A stretch of DNA of 64,000 bases, from positions 5,801,577 through 5,865,576 of the forward strand of contig OX345644.1 in assembly GCA_947044365.1 (NCBI GenBank), in the 5' to 3' direction. Positions 58,296 through 64,000 of the stretch are shown here, piece after piece; within the stretch, counting starts at the first letter, position 1, and every line of letters starts with the position of its first letter. The notes beneath the pieces are model-generated. The model was not told the origin of the DNA and did no database searches. It saw only the letters and a program-made list of their open reading frames with translations. The stretch comes from Petrosia ficiformis (lineage: Eukaryota; Porifera; Demospongiae; Haplosclerida; Petrosiidae). The position numbers and the translations under genes are program-made.

Positions 58296-58362
58296 ATGTA
58301 CACAAAAATAGTAGTAATACTTCTCTTCACTTTAGTATGTACAGCAACAGCAACTTTTCCAG
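58296..58362 (+). CDS. Possible first exon encoding a signal peptide
   Basis: ATG opens a 22-codon hydrophobic leader (KIVVILLFTLVCTATATFP) ending at GTATGT in phase 1, the same phase as exon 1 of the SRCR receptors. A TATA run lies about 55 bases upstream. I found no convincing second exon in the following 4.5 kb, so the partner exons may have been lost, lie beyond the window, or the call may be wrong. Confidence 0.4.
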
Positions 58363-59103
58363 GTATGTAAAACGTTAATGATACTTTTACTTGTTTTAAA
58401 ATTAATAAATTTACATTCAATTTATCTATATAACAATGTAGAGGCCATAAATTGCAATTTCCGTTTCATAGTTAATAATTAATAACCCTTACAGGATTTT
58501 TCACAATTCTTCCCATTTCCAACACTGGTGTCTCTGCTGCAGATATCTTGGCCACCCTTCACTTTATGTATCCCCACACTTCTATATCTTGCTTACTGGG
58601 ACTCGAAAGTTCCTAAGCACTTTATAGACTAACTCATGACAAATGCAGTGTACTAGCTCCCCCTTTTGACAACAACTGGCAAACAAAGCGACCCCACTTC
58701 ATGTTAGCACCAGCTACACCTATGATATCAGGTTTTACAGCAAGATAAATGTCTTAGCTACCGAACTGATTGCATGGGTGGTGAGGGGGCTGCACCACCT
58801 TCCAATCACCATCAATGGGAGGATGCCCCCCTTTCAAATTCCCCCTATAATCCATATTTAATCCAAAATGCAGTCGAAAAGTTTTAGCCATTTTCATGAG
58901 CTTATCACTGGAACTAATTACATTTGGAGTGCTTTGTAACACTAGGAACACACTATCAAGTGCGTAGGAGTTAAATGTCACATATGTGACATCAGTCCTC
59001 TAAGAGTTAAGCTACCTTTCCAATGGTCTTGAGTCCATTTCAACTATTAGTTGCCAACACATGTCAGTTTAGCCTTCATAACATTACTGCTGAATTGAGG
59101 TGT

Positions 59104-59285
59104 TAGTGTTGTTTTAGTATGACAATAATGATTCCTTTTAGTTACAGTTATAGTATGCCTGGTTTCTCAGACTTTTAGTTTAGTTATAGTTAATTAACGA
59201 AAACAATAATTTTAGGCTTAGTAAACTAAAAGTCTCAACACCTTACTAAAAGAGGTTTTAGTTATAATTAACTAAAACAACACTA
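59104..59285. mobile_element. MITE, AACTATAACTAAA family, cleanest copy
   Basis: Starts TAGTGTTGTTTTAGT and ends ACTAAAACAACACTA, perfect 15-bp inverted ends, 182 bp. It interrupts a segment whose inverted partner (around 61180-61200) lacks it. Confidence 0.7.
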
Positions 59286-60645
59286 TTAGGATAATAATGA
59301 TTGTTATCTTTTGGTGTTGGAATGTTGTTCACACTGGCCAAGTAAATAGTGTCAGATGACCCAAAAGCTTTGAAAGCAGGACTCTGAAGTAATCACAGTT
59401 TATATACCAGCATTTTTCCCACAATAAATGTACTTAAGTAGAGCATGCATAAAACAAAAACAAGATTTCAACAACAAATGTTAAGAATTAATACAATCTT
59501 TCTTTTCAACATCTCATGCAGTAATGGTTTGAATAAAATACTGTATATTATATGCATATTATTATTAAACTGACATGCAACTGTTGTAACCACCTGATTG
59601 GTTGAAATAACTAAACATTTGCAGTGCTACAGATAATTATAAAGTTACATCAATAATTATTGTCCTCAAATATAACAATCACTTTAAGTGGTAAAGTCAA
59701 TTAGTTGAAGCAGTATATTTTTAGGGTGCTGTCTTATGCATCTATAACCGAATGTGAACAACTAATTGTTGAATCCTTGCAATTGTCCTAACCAGTAAAA
59801 TAGTCCATTCTGTTTTGCAGTGCATGAATACCAAAAACCTTCTTTGAAGTGAATGGACACTTAAGAATTTAAATGTTGTGCCATTGTAAGAATACATGTG
59901 CATGAATTAGAACACAAATGTGAATAAGAATGCGAATGTGACTGGGGCTCCAATAATATCACTTCAAAATTAGTTTAAGTATTTCAACCACCACTGTTTG
60001 TATGTCAGTTAATAGTAGGCATATAGTCCATTCACACCATTACCAGATGTTGAAGAGAAAGATTGTATTAATGTTGTTATTCACAATGACTAACATTAAT
60101 ACCAAAGGTCCTAGACTGAAACATTTTGTTTAAAATCATAATCTAGTACCCTATATAGTACAATTATATAGTATTCCCTACTGTAATCATGGATGACCAT
60201 TGTTGTTGTTTAGACACTATTGATACAATATCTGACAACTTTGAAAACAGGATTCCAAGTCATGACAGTTTAAACATCAGTACTTCTCCCACTATACATT
60301 TACATAACATCTAGCGCTTATAGCACTTCACATCAGCTGTTAAGGAGATATGATCTATAATTATATAATTGAATTCCTTTATGTAATTGGTAATTACATA
60401 AAGAACCATTCTGGTTTTTAATGTGTACCTATATAGGATCAACCCTGGAAGTACACTAAATGTGTACACATTCTACTTAGTAAGGTCACAATACTACTAG
60501 TGATAATAAATTCCTGAAGTAAAATATAATATCAACCTTTGTATCAAATATCATCTCTACCATTCCCTTTGAAGGAAATGTGGGAAGATATTACTCTAAC
60601 TATACTATCTATAATTAAATTGTTCATATTACTTGTGGTGGTTGT

Positions 60646-60647
<2 letters not shown>

Positions 60648-60690
<43 letters not shown>
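60648..60690. repeat. (GT)n microsatellite
   Basis: About 40 bases of GT with one GG interruption. Confidence 0.95.
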
Positions 60691-61340
60691 TAAGTCTGTA
60701 TCTGAGTGATCTTTGTGAAAACTCACCTACCGTAGTCCAGTTCCACAATAGAACAGGTAGATAGGGACCTTTCTAGTCAGTGTCACGAGACCTCAGTCTG
60801 TCCAGAGAGCTTACTGAACCCGAATTTGTCTTATATTTGAATTTAATATCAAACTCTACTAGTTCCCAGCAATAAATTCAGAACTTTGGCTTTGGGACTC
60901 TAGTGTGTATGTGAGGGACAGTTGCATAGGGGTAATTAAAAATTGTATTATTTGTGGTTGCAAAATCCCCTACTCTTATGGGAAAACAACAACCTTAGTG
61001 CATTGTGTCACATATCCCATGACGTCAGAGTTTGCCCAGACTTGCCATAATCATCCACCACTGTTATCAGTTCTTAAGTACATTTATAGTGCTGATATAT
61101 AAACTGTGATTACTTCAGAATCCTGTTTTGAAAGCTGTTAGCCAATATTAATTTACTTGGTCGTTATGAACAACATTCCAACACTTCAATTCAGCAGTAA
61201 TGGTATGAATGGTATACAACATGCAATTTGGATTACAGGTTGGAATAACCAAATTGTTTTTGCCATGTATAACATGGCTTTTTATTACCAAATAAGAATT
61301 TTACATCTTCAGTACTCAAAGGTTCATTTAGCTATATAAT

Positions 61341-62160
61341 GGTGAGTACATAAATCTGAACTTGATATCATCTTTTTACAAATAATAAACACTTTGATAC
61401 ACACACAATATTATTGATAATTATGCTGCTGCTATTTGATATAATTATTTAGTTTTTTCTGCACACATCATGACACATGTAGAACACTGCAAAAATAAAA
61501 TTCTTAAACATTTGTTAGTACAGTTGCAAGCAATAATGGAAATTGTAATTTAATTAGTCATGTAGCTTTTTATGACTGCATGATGACATACAAGGTACAT
61601 GTACTTATTATACTGCCAATTATAATCCAATAATTGTTCCTTATATGGTCTAATTGATTTACAAAGAAGCAAAATAAATATTTTAAATTAGGTTTCCAAA
61701 ACCTTTTTGTCCAGATATTAGACATGATATTTGATTATAACTGGTATAATTACATTATCATTCAGTGATAACATCCTGTATGACTAACTAAATTATAATT
61801 TGCATCCTTGCAACTGTACTAACCAATAAATTTGCTATTTTTGCAGTGAAGGAGTTAACAATTGCAAAAAAAGTTGTTTACCTTTCAATACTTCCAATGT
61901 CAATACCACTATAAAGTTACTAATGAGTATATATATTGTGGGAATTGTTTCGAGCAGATGCTTAGCAATTTAACAAAAGTAATTCTCTTAGAAATTTATT
62001 GGATGCTTCGGCTCGTGATCCTTCATCAGCTATAAAGCAAAAACCAAGAGTACACAACTTATATAAGTAACATACAAACAACTATATTTAAAAGACATAT
62101 ATATTAGGTATTATTTTGTATTGACCTTTGTTCTTTCTTCTTGAAATTGCAACTGCTACA
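61341..62160. other. Fourth remnant of SRCR 3' flank
   Basis: Begins GGTGAGTACAT and TCTGAACTTGATATCAT, as after exon 22 of receptor 2 (46269 onward), then jumps to TTTTTACAAATAATAAACAC, as after the pseudogene's exon 23. Exon 23 itself is therefore deleted. It continues with the block repeated at 46730-46930 and 56680-56890 and stops before the LINE fragment. Confidence 0.75.
61485..61848. mobile_element. TIR element with CACTGCAAAAATA ends
   Basis: CACTGCAAAAATA at the left and TATTTTTGCAGTG at the right are perfect inverted repeats; inner arms TTAGTACAGTTGCAAG and CTTGCAACTGTACTAAC extend them. It interrupts the SRCR 3' flank that is continuous at 46690-46730 and 56650-56690 (GCACACATAT to GGAGATAACAATTGC). 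Confidence 0.8.
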
Positions 62161-62871
62161 TTAAATTTTGGGTGTACATTGCATTACTAAATTGCAAATG
62201 GTTAATTTGCTTTATTACCACATGCAGTATGCTCAGCAAAGGGTTAAGCGATTGGTTCTGTCTGTCCATCTGTCTGTCTATTGGTCTGTCATGCAAAAAA
62301 AAATCGGTATCAAACTTCAGCTGCTTTAAACATCTTCTAAACATATCAGTCAGCTAGAAAATAGTGATATAATAACGTATGCAATACTATGCATACTTTG
62401 CTGAAGCTAATGAAAATGGACTTGTACAGGTTTGAATTTGATATCTTAGGCTTTCCTAGAATCTCTTCTGTGTGGTTAAGTAAGCTCCTCAGAAAATGTA
62501 TTGTTAAAGTTGCATAGCTAAGAAAACAGCTGAAAATGTGCCTACCCAGACACTAAATTTGAGTAAAAAATTGAATGGTTTTTGAAGTACCTACAATAAT
62601 TATTCAACTTGGTACAGGATCTATTTTTCTACCTGTTGGCCAGGTCTACTGTGGAAGTAATTGAACATTAAGACAATCTTTAATAAGTAATTGTATTCGC
62701 TTTTGCTCACTTCTACCATAACCCTCCAGGCTTGGTGGATAAAATTGTTAAAATAATTTTAGTATAATTATAGTTACAATGATGATTATAGATCGTATGT
62801 TCTATTTATATGCTTGTAAAGAAAATATAATTTTACTGATTCAATTACTTCAATATCTTTTGTTCTAATAG

Positions 62872-62911
62872 CAACCATATTTGGAGGAACGCTAGACATT
62901 CTGATTGACAG
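62872..62911 (+). pseudogene. Second copy of CDIPT exon 3
   Basis: Same 40-base length, acceptor (TTCTAATAG) and donor (GTGAGA) as CDIPT exon 3. It encodes ATIFGGTLDILID, so both catalytic aspartates of the second half-signature remain, with two substitutions (AA to GT). Exons 1 and 2 are missing upstream, because the equivalent region is deleted between 62160 and 62210. Intron sequence to 64000 matches CDIPT intron 3, so exon 4 probably begins just past the edge. A 5'-truncated duplicate is the likeliest reading. Confidence 0.75.
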
Positions 62912-64000
62912 GTGAGAAATTAGCATACTTAACAATATTGCAATATTTTTTGGCATCTGTTAGTTGTGATTGAAGTTATTATGTAATTTCAAAAGCACAA
63001 AAATTTTATATCATTTATTTTGTATATCTGCATGTTAACACTTAACTGCTCTCACTACGCTGTAAAAGTATTGGTTGTTATAAAACATTTGGTTGATTAT
63101 ATGAAAACAAAATTGTTTAAATAACTTGATGATTGTAAGGATTTAATTGCATGTTGTGCATCCTGTTGAAGCCATGATGTCCTATTTTGTTAATAATAAT
63201 TTTTTTTGTTTTGTGTCACTTCAGTATCTCTGCAGCAATTGAACATCTGCAACCACATAATTTATCAAAAAACACACAAAACATTATAATTAGTTATTTG
63301 CTTCAATTAATATTTAAAATATCATAATAATTATTATGAATGCAGTACACAATGTTTTTTGGCATACATATTGCATATCCATACCTGTCAACCATGCATT
63401 GTGTATATGTGCATAATCACACTTATAATTAATAAATTGTGATAATGCAATGAGCTACATTAGGCTAATAGCATGATTTTATAAGTTAATACTGCATGAA
63501 TTAAGCACTACACACAAATGAACAGGGATGAAGGCATTGAATTACCAGGTTCCTAGATAAGAAAAGCCAAGCTCAGCTGAGGGTATGTATATTAGTTTGG
63601 GGATGTCCAATTATTATAGCAGGCTTCTTATCATCACCTTTCATCAAACCAACATTTCAAGCTAATATACCAACTTGTCTATTATCTTGTGTGAACCAAC
63701 ACAAAGGTTGTATATTTTTCGAGTATTCATTTTTACTGCTATATTAATAATTGGTGGAGTAGTTCCTTCTGTCCTTTACACATGGATGTACAGATGTGGA
63801 AGAAAGCTACATGTAAAATACACTCTTGGACAGTTCGCATTGCAAATAGCAAATTAGTTTACCCTGATGAAGGCTAGAGTATCTAATAGTGGTGAAAACC
63901 ACTATATCTAACTACACACAAAATTGTATTAGTCATTATGATGGAATATTTATCTTATACTATCACTAATTAAATTTCTTTATCTCCTCCTCATATCAAC
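62912..64000. other. Duplicate of CDIPT intron 3
   Basis: Matches 51742-53209 with indels: about 450 bases present at 52403-52850 are missing here, and about 60 bases present here are missing there. The final bases CTCATATCAAC correspond to TTCATATCAAC just before the AG acceptor of CDIPT exon 4. Confidence 0.8.

Larger units (their letters stand above)
58363..61340. other. Repeat-rich spacer, no gene recognised
   Basis: 58495-58552 is an inverted match to 18780-18830. About 59080-59450 and 61060-61210 form an inverted pair, the first arm interrupted by the MITE at 59104-59285. 60210-60480 matches 47640-48180. A GT microsatellite lies at 60648-60690. Confidence 0.5.

Overview
The window is AT-rich animal DNA. 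Its genes are split into many small exons by introns with standard GT/AG ends. The introns and spacers are full of microsatellites, minisatellites and short inverted-repeat transposons. Long multi-SRCR receptors, compact introns and the repeat style suggest a sponge, probably a demosponge. That assignment is an inference, not read from a marker gene.

Layout. (1) 1-14668, minus strand: a copine gene (two C2 domains plus a VWA/copine domain) whose last exons lie off the left edge. A single-exon gene for a 70-residue, ten-cysteine secreted peptide sits on the opposite strand inside one of its introns (5673-5885). (2) 14745-21034, plus: a complete nine-exon STUB1/CHIP ubiquitin ligase, head to head with copine across 76 bp. 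(3) 23654-31043 and 37419-46565, plus: two complete 23-exon paralogues of a type I membrane receptor with 12 SRCR domains, a Thr/Ser-rich heptad stalk, one transmembrane helix and a short tail. Each has a TATA-Inr promoter with A+1 29 nt from the start of the TATA box. A broken copy of the last STUB1 exon (31530-31654) between them shows that the duplicated unit began inside STUB1. (4) 49417-54679, plus: a complete seven-exon phosphatidylinositol synthase (CDIPT). (5) 55618-56535: the last three exons of a third SRCR copy, now a pseudogene, followed by the same LINE reverse-transcriptase fragment that follows SRCR copy 2. (6) 58296-64000: a possible signal-peptide exon, another remnant of SRCR 3' flank, and a second copy of CDIPT exon 3 and its introns. 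The window ends two bases short of the acceptor AG expected before exon 4 of that copy.

The copine, STUB1 and CDIPT genes look like ordinary conserved cell-biology genes. The unusual part is the SRCR receptor cluster. It is growing by serial tandem duplication, its copies differ in stalk length (3, 13 and 2 heptads) and in cytoplasmic tail, and parts of it look homogenised between copies. Exons and introns were read by eye from splice signals, reading-frame continuity and agreement between paralogues; no transcript evidence was available.
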